Below, in pieces: positions 43,301 to 51,085 of a stretch of DNA of 64,000 nt; the stretch's first letter is position 1, and each line of letters starts with the position of its first letter. This stretch comes from Ferruginibacter sp. (GTDB taxonomy: Bacteria; Bacteroidota; Bacteroidia; Chitinophagales; Chitinophagaceae), in assembly GCA_016786725.1 (NCBI GenBank), contig JAEUVU010000014.1:1-64000 (forward strand). Reading direction: 5' to 3'. The position numbers and the translations under genes are program-made. Under the pieces are notes generated by a model. It had not been told where the DNA came from, did no database searches, and worked only from the letters and a program-made list of their open reading frames with translations.

Positions 43301-45693
43301 TGATAAATCTTTATAACAAAAAGGAAACTGCTTATCTGCCTGCAGAAACAGGCATATCGGTATTGCACATTGGCTGCGGTTACGGTGGATTGTCAATTGA
43401 AAGTTCAATACGCTCAATAATTCTTGGTGTGCAAAACGCCAACAGGAAAATGGAGGAGTTTCAAACCGAAGGTTTAAAACTGATTGAGCATATAGAATTT
43501 GTAGAGTTGTTTGAAGACCGGTGCATGCAATGCCTGTATATTTTAAGCAGGATAGAAAATGAAGAAGACAGTAGCATCAACATCAGGCTGCCTAAAAAGC
43601 AGTACAAAAAATTACTGGGCTCCCGTACCCGTATCCCTATGGAAAGTGAAATGGATTGGTGGAGCCGCATTACGGTAGAAATGCATCAGCAAAAAGATGA
43701 AGGGTCTGAAGAGTTGGAATCTTCGCTGAGGTTTTCATGCAGCACCGGCAGTGCCAGGGAAGAAGAACGTGACCTGCAAACCAGCCCCGAAATTATAAAT
43801 GAGCTGATAGAAGAAATGAGCACCAATAATAACTGGAATGCCGGTATTGCAAAAACAGTGTTTGAATTACTGATACCAAATGATTTTAAAGACGAAATTA
43901 AAAAACAAAGCAACGCTTTATGGGTTTTAGATCATGCGGCAGCATCTTATCCATGGGAATTGTTGCAGGACAGTACCACCAACTCACGGCCGCTTTGCTG
44001 TAGCGCCGGTATGATACGGCAACTTAAATTAGAAGATTACCGGTTAAAAGTTGATGGTGTTGTTGGCAAAAAAGCACTGGTTGTTGGCGATCCTGACCTC
44101 AACGGATTTCCTTTTGCACGCCAGTTACCGGGCGCTTTTAAAGAAGGGCACCTGGTAGCATCTATACTCAGTGAGTATGGTTATGAAATGCCCAATAACT
44201 GTTTTAAAAAATCATCAACGCAGATAATTAATGCCTTGTTTAAGGATGAATACAAGATCATTCACCTGGCAGGCCATGGCATCTTTAATGAAAAGCGGCC
44301 AAAGGCTTCGGGTATGTTAATTGGCAACGGGGTATTCTTAAGTACCAAAGAAATTTGCCAGATGAGTAAAGTGCCCGAACTGGTGTTTGTAAACTGTTGT
44401 TTTTTGGGAAAAGTGGATGATAAAAGTGAAGCGCTTTTCAACAAACGTTACAAGCTTGCCGCTAATATTGGTACACAACTCATCAGCAATGGCGTAAAAG
44501 TAGTGATAGCTGCAGGCTGGGCTGTTGATGATTCCGCAGCCTTGTATTTCACAGGAATTTTTTATCATGCCATGCTTGGCGGCAGCAACTTTGGCGATGC
44601 TGTTAAAGATGCAAGGGCAAAAACATTTGCCAAATACCCCAATACCAATACCTGGGGCGCTTATCAATGTTATGGCGACCCTTTCTTTAAATTAACCGAG
44701 TATAAAAGACCGAAAGGATATACTTACAAATATCTTATTGCCCAGGAAGCAGAAAATGATCTCAGCAATCTTATTAACCGGGCCGATACCAAAGGAAACT
44801 CATCAAAATACCTTTTACAGGATATTGCAGCCATATCTGCTGCTGTGGATGCAGCCGGCATCCGCAATGCGGCTATTACAGAAAAAGAAGCCCTGGCCTA
44901 CGATGAATGTAATGATGATGAAAATGCGGTTGCAAAATTTGAAAGTCTGCTTTGTATGGAACAGGCAGATTTTTCATTAATAGCACTGGAAAAATATTGC
45001 AATACCCGAACAAAGCTTTGCGTAAAGAACTGGCAAAGCGGGGTTGAAAAAAATAAGCAACCAGCTAAACTGGATAAGGTGATAATTGATCTTAAGCAAT
45101 TGCTGAACATGAGCCCTACGGCCGAGCGCCTTGGTTTAATGGGCAGCGCCTACAAGCGTAAAGCAATAATGTCAACTGCCAATACTGATAAAGCAAAGGC
45201 ATTGATGGTTGCTGCCGGTTACTATAAGCAGGCATACCATATGCCTCACAACAGCAACGCAACCTATGCACTCATCAATTGGATGGAAATAGAAAAAATA
45301 CTTCAGCTTGCTAAAAATATGGCAGGTGTGAAAACCGTCATTAAAAAATACAAATTTGAAACAGCCGGTAATGCCAGAGAAATGATTGATGCCGCTGTAA
45401 AAAAAATGATCAGTGCAGATGCTGATATAGATTTCTGGAGTGAAATAACAAAAGCCAATGCAATTTTGTGTGCATGGCTAATGGAAGGTAAGAATACAAA
45501 GAAACTTACTGATAATATGGTGATAGAAGCCTATAAAAAAGTATGGGGTATTGCCGGCTCTCAAAATAAAAAAGTGGCAGAGATAGAGCATTTCGACTTT
45601 TTGATATCAGCCTATTCGGGCCTGGCTAAAAAGCCTGCCAACGTAGCTGCCATTAAAAAGATAAAGCGGGAACTGGAAAAGATCATCAGGTAG
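40372..45693 (+). CDS. Lipase-lipase-CHAT protease fusion protein
   Basis: Residues are numbered from an ATG at 40363; I prefer the ATG at 40372 (MKKIVVRGF), three codons later. The protein is 1776 residues long and has no signal peptide. The first alpha/beta-hydrolase domain (about 160-420) has LLFLHGT and the nucleophile elbow SHSRGG (Ser238). A second, LCAT-like one (about 500-830) has LLPGIMGSNL and GHSMGG (Ser605). A middle domain (about 875-1090; VGHFINDGITSAE, VIGLGAPG) is unassigned. A CHAT caspase-like protease (about 1150-1460) carries HLAGHG (His1305) and FVNCC (Cys1346 as the likely nucleophile). A helical TPR-like region (about 1460-1776) follows. All nucleophiles look intact. 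CHAT proteases are known partners in bacterial immunity and cell death. Here the protease and two lipase-like domains share one chain, which suggests proteolytic control of lipid cleavage. It stands alone between ffh and rpsP. Confidence 0.85.
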   Translation: MKKIVVRGFKTEQLPPAEAQSAKDSKLELKASYQFSTSRAAAPVHELEFEKTDVLEFVFDDNTSWMGSSDIIHDIFPEAANQKRAANESFEIPMYLKTDEANRGLLGDIAVKVLNVFAKKAVSQKVIDIATRLEKKALENMSGVYAVDANFRLGKATIKNADKPYLLFLHGTNSSTAGSFGELRGSELWANMQSIYGQNIIALQHETMTRSPIQNVISLFKALPQTCTLHVISHSRGGLVGDVLARFSNGNTGFTPAELAYLAKTERAEDVADIKTLQQLASGKNVVVDKFIRVACPAYGTTILSKRLDHFLNISLNLLGTLFGPVGAALTSEFKELISAAVDTKNDPDQLPGLEAMNPASPFLKVLNNPDNAIKGPLTVISGNCGIKFNLKALLIIASKLFYLRDNDLVVDTKSMYCGSRRNIPIQYFFDEGPEVDHVHYFKNKKTQDALLLALKTTTATIPNFVTYQQSLQAALERNALLGLDGGDVYTDKVTGKKPIAILLPGIMGSNLADGKNKVWINYARFLIGELSRLDISKKNITAPSLIRTSYKKLVDYLSAEYDVVTFAFDWRMPLAEAAELLKAKIEQYLAFKVPIKIIGHSMGGVVTRDFIINHPATWNKLNSSKDFKLILLGAPLGGSYRIPYVLAGKDSIINQIAKIDLKHTKKELLDMFRRYPGLLGLLPLAKEDKRDFADENTWLEMKKASLFDWNIPDKKDLQFWGNYRDNVLAKMESIKMDNIIYIAGKDDATVCGYEINNALPDEKIIFKSTAEGDQSVTWETGIPKQLLTTDRLYYVNVSHGALANNADIFNGIAEILKNGKTELLSRNRPVLRGAGAVEFDTVEEEVYETDELSLEQNILGIKEKPAAGRAATVPLKVSVSNGDLFYSRYPIMVGHFINDGITSAERVIDNYSGGQLSQRHKLNMYPGAVGTNEVFVNFKNEFKGTVVIGLGAPGRLSSYQLAQTVEQGVIKYMLELINLYNKKETAYLPAETGISVLHIGCGYGGLSIESSIRSIILGVQNANRKMEEFQTEGLKLIEHIEFVELFEDRCMQCLYILSRIENEEDSSINIRLPKKQYKKLLGSRTRIPMESEMDWWSRITVEMHQQKDEGSEELESSLRFSCSTGSAREEERDLQTSPEIINELIEEMSTNNNWNAGIAKTVFELLIPNDFKDEIKKQSNALWVLDHAAASYPWELLQDSTTNSRPLCCSAGMIRQLKLEDYRLKVDGVVGKKALVVGDPDLNGFPFARQLPGAFKEGHLVASILSEYGYEMPNNCFKKSSTQIINALFKDEYKIIHLAGHGIFNEKRPKASGMLIGNGVFLSTKEICQMSKVPELVFVNCCFLGKVDDKSEALFNKRYKLAANIGTQLISNGVKVVIAAGWAVDDSAALYFTGIFYHAMLGGSNFGDAVKDARAKTFAKYPNTNTWGAYQCYGDPFFKLTEYKRPKGYTYKYLIAQEAENDLSNLINRADTKGNSSKYLLQDIAAISAAVDAAGIRNAAITEKEALAYDECNDDENAVAKFESLLCMEQADFSLIALEKYCNTRTKLCVKNWQSGVEKNKQPAKLDKVIIDLKQLLNMSPTAERLGLMGSAYKRKAIMSTANTDKAKALMVAAGYYKQAYHMPHNSNATYALINWMEIEKILQLAKNMAGVKTVIKKYKFETAGNAREMIDAAVKKMISADADIDFWSEITKANAILCAWLMEGKNTKKLTDNMVIEAYKKVWGIAGSQNKKVAEIEHFDFLISAYSGLAKKPANVAAIKKIKRELEKIIR

Positions 45694-45783
45694 CCGGGCA
45701 TAACCGATAAAAATTAAATATGTAGCCATATTTTACGGGTACCACCAATTAAAAGGGTATAAATACCAGGTTGATTTCTATGA

Positions 45784-45815
45784 TTTGGCATTTATATTGT
45801 TGGGCATTATCTTTG
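45784..45815 (+). promoter_or_regulatory. Promoter of rpsP
   Basis: TTTG at 45784-45787 and TATCTTTG at 45808-45815 are separated by 20 bases, a full match to the Bacteroidota -33/-7 consensus. It gives a leader of about 50 bases before the rpsP start. Confidence 0.75.
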
Positions 45816-45869
45816 TCCTCCTTTTTTAAGGAATAAACCCTATTTAATAACAACCAAAAATTTCTATTT

Positions 45870-46376
45870 ATGGCTGTAAAAATGAGACTGCAAAGGCATG
45901 GCTCAAAAAAGCGCCCTTTTTACTTCATCGTTGTAGCAGATGGCCGTGCGCCACGTGACGGTAAATTCATCCAAAAATTAGGTACTTACAATCCTTTAAC
46001 GGTTCCTGCAACTATACAGGTAGACCGTCAGAAGGCATTGGACTGGCTGCAAAAAGGTGCTCAACCCACCGATACTGTACGCCGCATCCTTTCTTTCAAG
46101 GGGGTGTTGTACCTGAAACACTTACTTCGTGGTGTAAGCTTAGGCTTATTTGACGAAGCAGGTGCCATGGAAAAATTCACTGCATGGACAGCAGAGCACG
46201 ACTCTAATGTTGCCCGCCGCCAGGGAGCCCATAAAAAGGCCCGTAACGAAAGCCGCAACCAACCTGTTGTAAAGAAAGTGGAAGCTAAAACAGAAGCAAA
46301 AGCGGAAGCAGCAGAACCTGCTGAAGAAGCCAAGGCTGATGTGACACCAACCGAAGAAACTAAAACAGAAGAATAA
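45870..46376 (+). CDS. rpsP: 30S ribosomal protein S16 with acidic/basic C-terminal extension
   Basis: The first 80 or so residues are a standard S16 ([56 protein letters not shown]). The protein continues to 168 residues with an alanine-, lysine- and glutamate-rich tail, roughly twice the length of E. coli S16. C-terminal extensions of this kind are usual for S16 in Bacteroidota. S16 binds 16S rRNA and is needed for small subunit assembly. It is followed by its own terminator and then rimM, a 30S maturation factor. Confidence 0.96.
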   Translation: MAVKMRLQRHGSKKRPFYFIVVADGRAPRDGKFIQKLGTYNPLTVPATIQVDRQKALDWLQKGAQPTDTVRRILSFKGVLYLKHLLRGVSLGLFDEAGAMEKFTAWTAEHDSNVARRQGAHKKARNESRNQPVVKKVEAKTEAKAEAAEPAEEAKADVTPTEETKTEE

Positions 46377-46402
46377 TTAACCTCTGTTCCGTTAATTCTT
46401 TT

Positions 46403-46434
46403 AAAGTCCTGATTTTTTATCAGGACTTTTTTAT
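46403..46434 (+). terminator. Terminator after rpsP
   Basis: AAAGTCCTGAT pairs with ATCAGGACTTT around TTTTT, followed by T residues. Confidence 0.85.
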
Positions 46435-46436
46435 TT

Positions 46437-46474
46437 GTCATTTCGACGAAGGAGAAATCTGCTGAATAAAATTG
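46437..46474. repeat. Short dispersed repeat, TTTCGACGAAGGAGAAATCT type
   Basis: TGTCATTTCGACGAAGGAGA followed by AATCTGCTGAATAAA resembles a repeat I recall as common in Bacteroidota intergenic regions. It occurs once here, between rpsP and rimM, so its repeat status cannot be shown from this window. Confidence 0.4.
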
Positions 46475-46620
46475 TTTAGATGATGTTACCAACATTTGTT
46501 CAACGGGCATCATCGTTACGCCGCAATCCTTTCACCGGCATACCCAATGGCAACTTTTTTTGACCAGGATGTTTGCCCATTGAAGCTTGTAGCTTACAGC
46601 TTCTTTGTATCTTGCACACA

Positions 46621-47136
46621 ATGAACCAATATTTTAAAATAGGCAAACTTGCTGCCAGCACCGGCTTAAAAGGCGAACTGGTTTTACAGCATAACCTCGG
46701 AAAGAAAAATACTTTCAAAGGATTGGAAGCCATTTTCCTCGAAGATAAAAAAGACAGCTTCATTCCATATTTTCTGGAGACAACAAAGATCCGGAGTGAG
46801 AATGAAACAGTGATAAAACTCGAAGGCATTGATATTGTAGAAGCTGCCCGTAAACTAACTCCTAAAGATGTATGGCTGGCAGAAGATGATTTTAAAAAAT
46901 TTGCAGCTAAATCTTCACCCATTTCTTTGCTGGGTTTTAATGTCATCAATGAAGGCGAAAACCTGGGTGAGATACTGGAAGTGATAGAACAGCCGCACCA
47001 GGTTTTATGCTCCATACTTTTAAATGGTAAAGAAGCATTGATACCGATCCATGAAGAAAGCCTTGAAAAAGTAGATGCTAAGAACAGGAAGGTTTATGTT
47101 GACCTGCCGGATGGTTTGCTGGATATTTACAAGTAG
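46621..47136 (+). CDS. rimM: Ribosome maturation factor RimM
   Basis: This 171-residue protein helps mature the 30S subunit head by binding S19 and 16S rRNA. The N-terminal RimM domain starts FKIGKLAASTGLKGELVLQHN. The C-terminal PRC-barrel domain has LLGFNVINEGENLGEILEV and ends VYVDLPDGLLDIYK. The ATG at 46621 gives the family start; the frame extends upstream to 46573 without conserved sequence. The stop codon TAG is formed partly by the first bases of a 96-bp repeat element. Confidence 0.94.
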   Translation: MNQYFKIGKLAASTGLKGELVLQHNLGKKNTFKGLEAIFLEDKKDSFIPYFLETTKIRSENETVIKLEGIDIVEAARKLTPKDVWLAEDDFKKFAAKSSPISLLGFNVINEGENLGEILEVIEQPHQVLCSILLNGKEALIPIHEESLEKVDAKNRKVYVDLPDGLLDIYK

Positions 47137-47230
47137 GTGTCTGGCCACTACTAATAGTCTTTAAAATTTCAGAGTATTAATTCTATAAAAAATATAAAAA
47201 ATCGAGAGAAAGCCTAGTGGCCTGACACCT
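47135..47230. repeat. 96-bp element with 16-bp terminal inverted repeats, copy 1
   Basis: The ends are AGGTGTCTGGCCACTA and TAGTGGCCTGACACCT, complementary at 15 of 16 positions. The element starts within the rimM stop codon and ends at the base before the dinB ATG, so it fills the whole gap. A second copy of the same length, with matching ends but a different interior, lies at 49130-49225. Confidence 0.9.
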
Positions 47231-48382
47231 ATGTCATCTCCTCAACGCATCATAGCACATTTAGACCTGGATACTTTTTTTCTCTCGGTTGAATTGCTCA
47301 ATCATCCCGAGCATATTGGTAAACCTGCATTTGTTGGTGGCAGGGAAAGAGGAGTAGTTACATCCGCCAGTTACGAAGCAAGAGCTTTTGGTGTACGCAG
47401 CGGCATGCCCAGCAAAAAAGCGCTGCAACTTTGTCCGCATGCAATTGTACTGGGCGGGAGCAGGGGAGAATACAGCCGATACAGCCGTTGGGTTACTCAA
47501 ATTATTGAGGCCAAAGCACCACTCTTTGAAAAGGCTTCAGTTGATGAATTTTATATTGATCTTACCGGTATGCAGAAATTTTTTGATCCGCTGCAATGGA
47601 TGATAGACCTGCGGAAGGAAATAATGGATGAAACCAAACTACCCATTTCGTTCGGACTTGCCAGCAATAAAATGATGGCGAAAATCGCCACTGATGAGGC
47701 CAAACCCAATGGCTATTTACAGGTGCCCTTTGGAAAAGAGAAAGAGTTTTTAGCGCCTATGAAAGTGAGTAAGATACCCGGAGTGGGTGAACATACTTAC
47801 GAAGTGCTGAAAGCGATGGGTATTGTAACCATTAAAGACATCAGCGAAAAAACAAAGGAAGAACTTGAAGAGCGGTTGGGAAAATGGGGTATTGATCTCT
47901 GGTACAAAAGCCAGGGCATTCATCATGGTGAAGTGGCAAATTATCACGAGGCCAAATCCATTTCAAGTGAACACACTTTTAATGAGAACAAAACTGATAT
48001 TGCTTACCTGAAAAGCGAACTCGTAAGACTTACAGAAAAGATTGCTTTTGAATTGCGGCAGGATGAAAAAGTTGCCGGTTGTGTAGCAGTTAAGATACGT
48101 TATCATGATTTTGAAACGGTATCCCGGCAAACTACCATTCCATACAGTTGTGCTGATGATGAATTTATCCCGGTTGTGAAAGAATTGTTTGATAAATTAT
48201 ATAAGAAAGGCGAACCGGTTCGCCTGCTGGGCGTACGTTTGAGCGAACTAACCAATGATGCCATACAAACCAATCTCTTTGATGATGTGGAGAAGAAAAA
48301 TGATCTTTACAAAGCTATAGATAATGTTAAAAATCGCTTTGGAAAGAATTCTCTGAACAGGGCATCGTCTTCTAAAAAGTAG
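47231..48382 (+). CDS. dinB: DNA polymerase IV (Y family)
   Basis: This 383-residue translesion polymerase shows the Y-family palm: HLDLDTFFLSVE (Asp12 and Asp14 region), SYEARAFGVRSGMP and SVDEFYIDLTG (near 104). The thumb and helix-hairpin-helix region (KIPGVGEHTYEVLKAMGI) and little-finger domain follow. It copies past damaged bases with low fidelity and is often stress induced. The ATG follows directly after the 96-bp element, so any ribosome binding site and promoter would have to lie in that element or come from rimM read-through. The C-terminus ends in DDVEKKNDLYKAIDNVKNRFG, with Leu/Phe-rich QTNLFDD as a likely clamp-binding site. Confidence 0.95.
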   Translation: MSSPQRIIAHLDLDTFFLSVELLNHPEHIGKPAFVGGRERGVVTSASYEARAFGVRSGMPSKKALQLCPHAIVLGGSRGEYSRYSRWVTQIIEAKAPLFEKASVDEFYIDLTGMQKFFDPLQWMIDLRKEIMDETKLPISFGLASNKMMAKIATDEAKPNGYLQVPFGKEKEFLAPMKVSKIPGVGEHTYEVLKAMGIVTIKDISEKTKEELEERLGKWGIDLWYKSQGIHHGEVANYHEAKSISSEHTFNENKTDIAYLKSELVRLTEKIAFELRQDEKVAGCVAVKIRYHDFETVSRQTTIPYSCADDEFIPVVKELFDKLYKKGEPVRLLGVRLSELTNDAIQTNLFDDVEKKNDLYKAIDNVKNRFGKNSLNRASSSKK

Positions 48383-48400
48383 ATTTGCAATTACATGGAT

Positions 48401-48479
48401 TAAGGTGAATTACACTAATTATTTTTAACAAAATCCAATTCGTGTAATTAGTGTAATTCGTTTAAATTAGTGTCATTAA
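48401..48479. repeat. AT-rich dispersed repeat, ATTCGTGTAATTAGTG family, copy 2
   Basis: GAATTACACTAATT is followed by CCAATTCGTGTAATTAGTG and AATTCGTTTAAATTAGTG. It fills the dinB-peroxiredoxin gap and resembles 38584-38640. Confidence 0.6.
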
Positions 48480-48486
48480 AATATTT

Positions 48487-49125
48487 ATGAGTTTAAGATT
48501 AGGGGATACGGCTCCCAACTTTCAGGCAAAAACATCTTTGGGCGAAATTGATTTTTACGAATATCTAGGCGATAGCTGGGGAATTTTATTTTCGCATCCT
48601 GCAGATTATACACCTGTTTGTACAACCGAACTGGGACGTACCGCTGCATTAAAAGATGAATTTGCAAAACGTAATGTAAAAGTACTTGCATTGAGTGTTG
48701 ACCCGGTAGATAGGCACCTGGGCTGGATAGGTGATATCAATGAAACACAAAACTGTACTGTTGATTTTCCCATAGTGGCAGATGATGACAGAAAAATTTC
48801 TGAATTGTACGATTTTATTCACCCCAATGCATCAGCAACTGCAACGGTTCGTTCGCTGGTGGTTATTGGCCCTGATAAAACTGTAAAACTCATCATTACT
48901 TATCCCGCATCAACAGGAAGAAATTTTGTGGAAGTGTTACGTGTGGTGGATTCCTTGCAGCTTACTGCCCATTACAGTGTAGCTACACCAGCCGATTGGC
49001 GCCAGGGCGAAGATGTGATTGTAGTGCCGGCTGTAAGCACAGAAGATGCGATCAAAAAATTTCCGAAAGGAGTGGAGGTTGTAAAACCGTATTTGCGTTA
49101 TACGCCGCAACCAAATGTTGATTGA
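48487..49125 (+). CDS. 1-Cys peroxiredoxin (Prx6 type)
   Basis: This 212-residue AhpC/TSA family enzyme reduces peroxides. The peroxidatic cysteine lies in SHPADYTPVCTTELG (Cys45), the form typical of the Prx6 group. The long C-terminal part with TGRNFVEVLRVVDSLQLT and KPYLRYTPQP is also typical. Prx6-group members usually use a single cysteine and an external thiol. It should be cytoplasmic. It is bounded by two dispersed repeats and is probably transcribed alone. Confidence 0.94.
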   Translation: MSLRLGDTAPNFQAKTSLGEIDFYEYLGDSWGILFSHPADYTPVCTTELGRTAALKDEFAKRNVKVLALSVDPVDRHLGWIGDINETQNCTVDFPIVADDDRKISELYDFIHPNASATATVRSLVVIGPDKTVKLIITYPASTGRNFVEVLRVVDSLQLTAHYSVATPADWRQGEDVIVVPAVSTEDAIKKFPKGVEVVKPYLRYTPQPNVD

Positions 49126-49129
49126 TTCA

Positions 49130-49225
49130 AGGTGTCTGGCCACTATGCAGAGTCTTAGAATTTAATAGTCTTGCTTAACAAATGAGTACAACAGGTCTAA
49201 GAGTGTTCATAGCGGCCTGACACCT
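49130..49225. repeat. 96-bp element with 16-bp terminal inverted repeats, copy 2
   Basis: The ends AGGTGTCTGGCCACTA and TAGCGGCCTGACACCT match copy 1 closely, while the inner 64 bases differ. It fills the gap between the convergent peroxiredoxin and pseudouridine synthase genes. Its last bases form part of the stop codon of the latter. Confidence 0.9.
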
Positions 49226-49985
49226 ACGAACTCTTTTTCAACTGCTGCAGCAATGCCCGTATATCTTTCGGCAACTCAGCTTCTAATTCAACTACTTTTC
49301 CATCAACATCTTTAAATTTTAACCGGTAAGAATGTAAAGCCAGCCTGTTCAGCATTGGTCTTTCTTCCTCGTCATGCTTGCTCAGCTTGTATTTCTTTTT
49401 AATGGAAGAAAGCAGCACCGGTTTGCCATCGCCATACAATTCATCGCAGGCAAGCGGGTGGCCAATATTTTTACAATGTACCCGTATCTGGTGTGTACGG
49501 CCGGTATGCAACTGAAACTGAACAAGGGAGAACATTTTATTTTCTTCAATTACTTCATAATCGGTCACCGAAGGTTTGCCTCTCTGATGAACAATATAAA
49601 AACCTTTTTGTACACCATGTTCGGCAATAGGTGCGTCAATTGTTCCTTTCTTGGGGGTGGGAATTCCATGCACAAGCCCCAGGTAATATTTTTCAATTTC
49701 CCGGCCTTCAAAAAGTTGTGAAAAATATTTGTGTGCTGCTTCTGTTTTTGCAAAAATGATGATGCCGCTGGTGTCCCTGTCCAACCGATGAACGGTATAA
49801 ATTGATCCGTACTTTTCAATCAGAATATCTTTAAGAGAAGTTTGGGTTTGTTCCCTGTCAGGAATGGATAACAAGCCAGCCGGTTTATTTACTGCAACAA
49901 ACGAATCGTTCTCAAAAACAATTATACCCCCTAACCCCCTAAAGGAGGAACTGGTTCTTTTATGATTTGAAGATTCAGTGTACAT
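49224..49985 (-). CDS. RluA family pseudouridine synthase
   Basis: This 253-residue enzyme converts uridine to pseudouridine in rRNA or tRNA. The catalytic aspartate is Asp69 in HRLDRDTSG, and VNKPAGLLS and GRTHQIRVH are also typical of the family. There is no S4 domain, so it resembles the short RluA/TruC type. The first 20 or so residues (MYTESSNHKRTSSSFRGLGG) are not family sequence. Their DNA includes a short repeat (CCCCCTAACCCCCTAAAGGA near 49927-49946), so the true start could be later, although no better ATG is seen. It lies 9 bases downstream of the RluB-like gene. Confidence 0.9.
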   Translation of the reverse strand: MYTESSNHKRTSSSFRGLGGIIVFENDSFVAVNKPAGLLSIPDREQTQTSLKDILIEKYGSIYTVHRLDRDTSGIIIFAKTEAAHKYFSQLFEGREIEKYYLGLVHGIPTPKKGTIDAPIAEHGVQKGFYIVHQRGKPSVTDYEVIEENKMFSLVQFQLHTGRTHQIRVHCKNIGHPLACDELYGDGKPVLLSSIKKKYKLSKHDEEERPMLNRLALHSYRLKFKDVDGKVVELEAELPKDIRALLQQLKKSS

Positions 49986-49994
49986 CCGTTGATA

Positions 49995-50996
49995 TTATTT
50001 CTTTTTGGAAGCGTTCATGTATTTGAGCAGGCGAATTTCTTTTTCGCTGAGGTAACGCCATTTGCTGCGTTCAACATTTTTTTTGGTAAGATTGGCGTAC
50101 ATCACCCGGTCCAAACCTTTTACATCATAACCCAGGTGTTCAAATATGCGGCGTACTATGCGGTTGCGGCCGCTGTGTATTTCAATACCAATGATAGATT
50201 TATCTTTTGTATCTGCATAAGCAAGGCTGTCAACCTGTATCAGACCATCTTCTAAAGTAAGGCCGCCAATTATTTTATCAAAGTGAGCTTTGGTAAGCGG
50301 TTTATCTAATTTTACTTCGTATATCTTTTTTATCTCGTAACTGGGGTGAGATAGTTTTTGTGTCAGATCGCCATCATTTGTCAATAATAAAACACCGGAT
50401 GTATTTCTATCTAACCTGCCAATAGGATAAACCCTTTCTGTAGTAGCTTGTTTTATTAATTGCAAAACTGTTTTTCTTCCTTGCGGATCATCGGTGGTAG
50501 TAATGTAATCTTTCGGTTTATTTAGTAAAATGTAAACAAGATTCTTGGTAACAAATAATTTTTTCCCATTGTAAACCACTTCGTCTTTTGCCTCCACCTT
50601 ATAACCAGGTTCGGTAATTATTTTACCATTTACCTTCACTTTTTCGGCAGTGATGAGGTCAACAGCTTCTCTTCTTGAACATACACCACAATGTGCCAGG
50701 TATTTATTTAAAGGCATGGCTGCAGTTGCTTTGGTTTCGTTTGCAGCAACCGGTTTTGCAGTTTTTTTATTAGTGTCAGAAGGCCTGTCAGCAGTTTTTT
50801 GAGTTTTAGGTTCAATGGTTGCTTTGGGCGACATACCTGACCTTTTTAATTGCCGGGCTTCATATTCAGCTTTCTTTTTCTCCTCAAAAAAAGCATTACG
50901 CTCCTTGCGGTACTTTTTCTTTTCCTGGCGGAACTCTTCTTTAATTACACTGTTCTTTTTCTTTTGCTGAAATTTCTGGAATGGAGACTGGCTCAT
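49995..50996 (-). CDS. RluB/RsuA family pseudouridine synthase with basic N-terminal extension
   Basis: This 333-residue protein has a lysine- and arginine-rich N-terminal extension of about 95 residues. An S4 RNA-binding domain (SRREAVDLITAEKVKVNG, about 108-155) and a pseudouridine synthase domain with the catalytic Asp in GRLDRNTSGVLLLTNDGDL follow. Members of this family modify single uridines in 23S or 16S rRNA; the likely target here is 23S position 2605 (RluB) or a near relative, but sequence alone does not decide. It forms a pair with the RluA-type gene downstream. Confidence 0.92.
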   Translation of the reverse strand: MSQSPFQKFQQKKKNSVIKEEFRQEKKKYRKERNAFFEEKKKAEYEARQLKRSGMSPKATIEPKTQKTADRPSDTNKKTAKPVAANETKATAAMPLNKYLAHCGVCSRREAVDLITAEKVKVNGKIITEPGYKVEAKDEVVYNGKKLFVTKNLVYILLNKPKDYITTTDDPQGRKTVLQLIKQATTERVYPIGRLDRNTSGVLLLTNDGDLTQKLSHPSYEIKKIYEVKLDKPLTKAHFDKIIGGLTLEDGLIQVDSLAYADTKDKSIIGIEIHSGRNRIVRRIFEHLGYDVKGLDRVMYANLTKKNVERSKWRYLSEKEIRLLKYMNASKKK

Positions 50997-51054
50997 GTTT
51001 GAAGTGTTTTTGCCCGTAGGGCCTCGATGGCTGTTTTACAACAGTAGTGAGCCG

Positions 51055-51062
51055 CAAAGATA
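51055..51062 (-). promoter_or_regulatory. Candidate -7 element for the RluB-like gene
   Basis: On the minus strand TATCTTTG matches TAnnTTTG exactly, about 60 bases before the gene start. No clear -33 box is seen. Confidence 0.4.
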
Positions 51063-51085
51063 ATCTTTTATAAGCTATGCAGGTT

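Noticed and set aside
40372..45693. CHAT protease of a known gasdermin or type III-E CRISPR system
   Set aside because: No gasdermin-like gene, cas gene or CRISPR array is next to it; the lipase fusion is a different layout.
46440..46620. A small gene between rpsP and rimM
   Set aside because: The open frames here are antisense or extend into a repeat; no ribosome binding site or conserved protein is seen.
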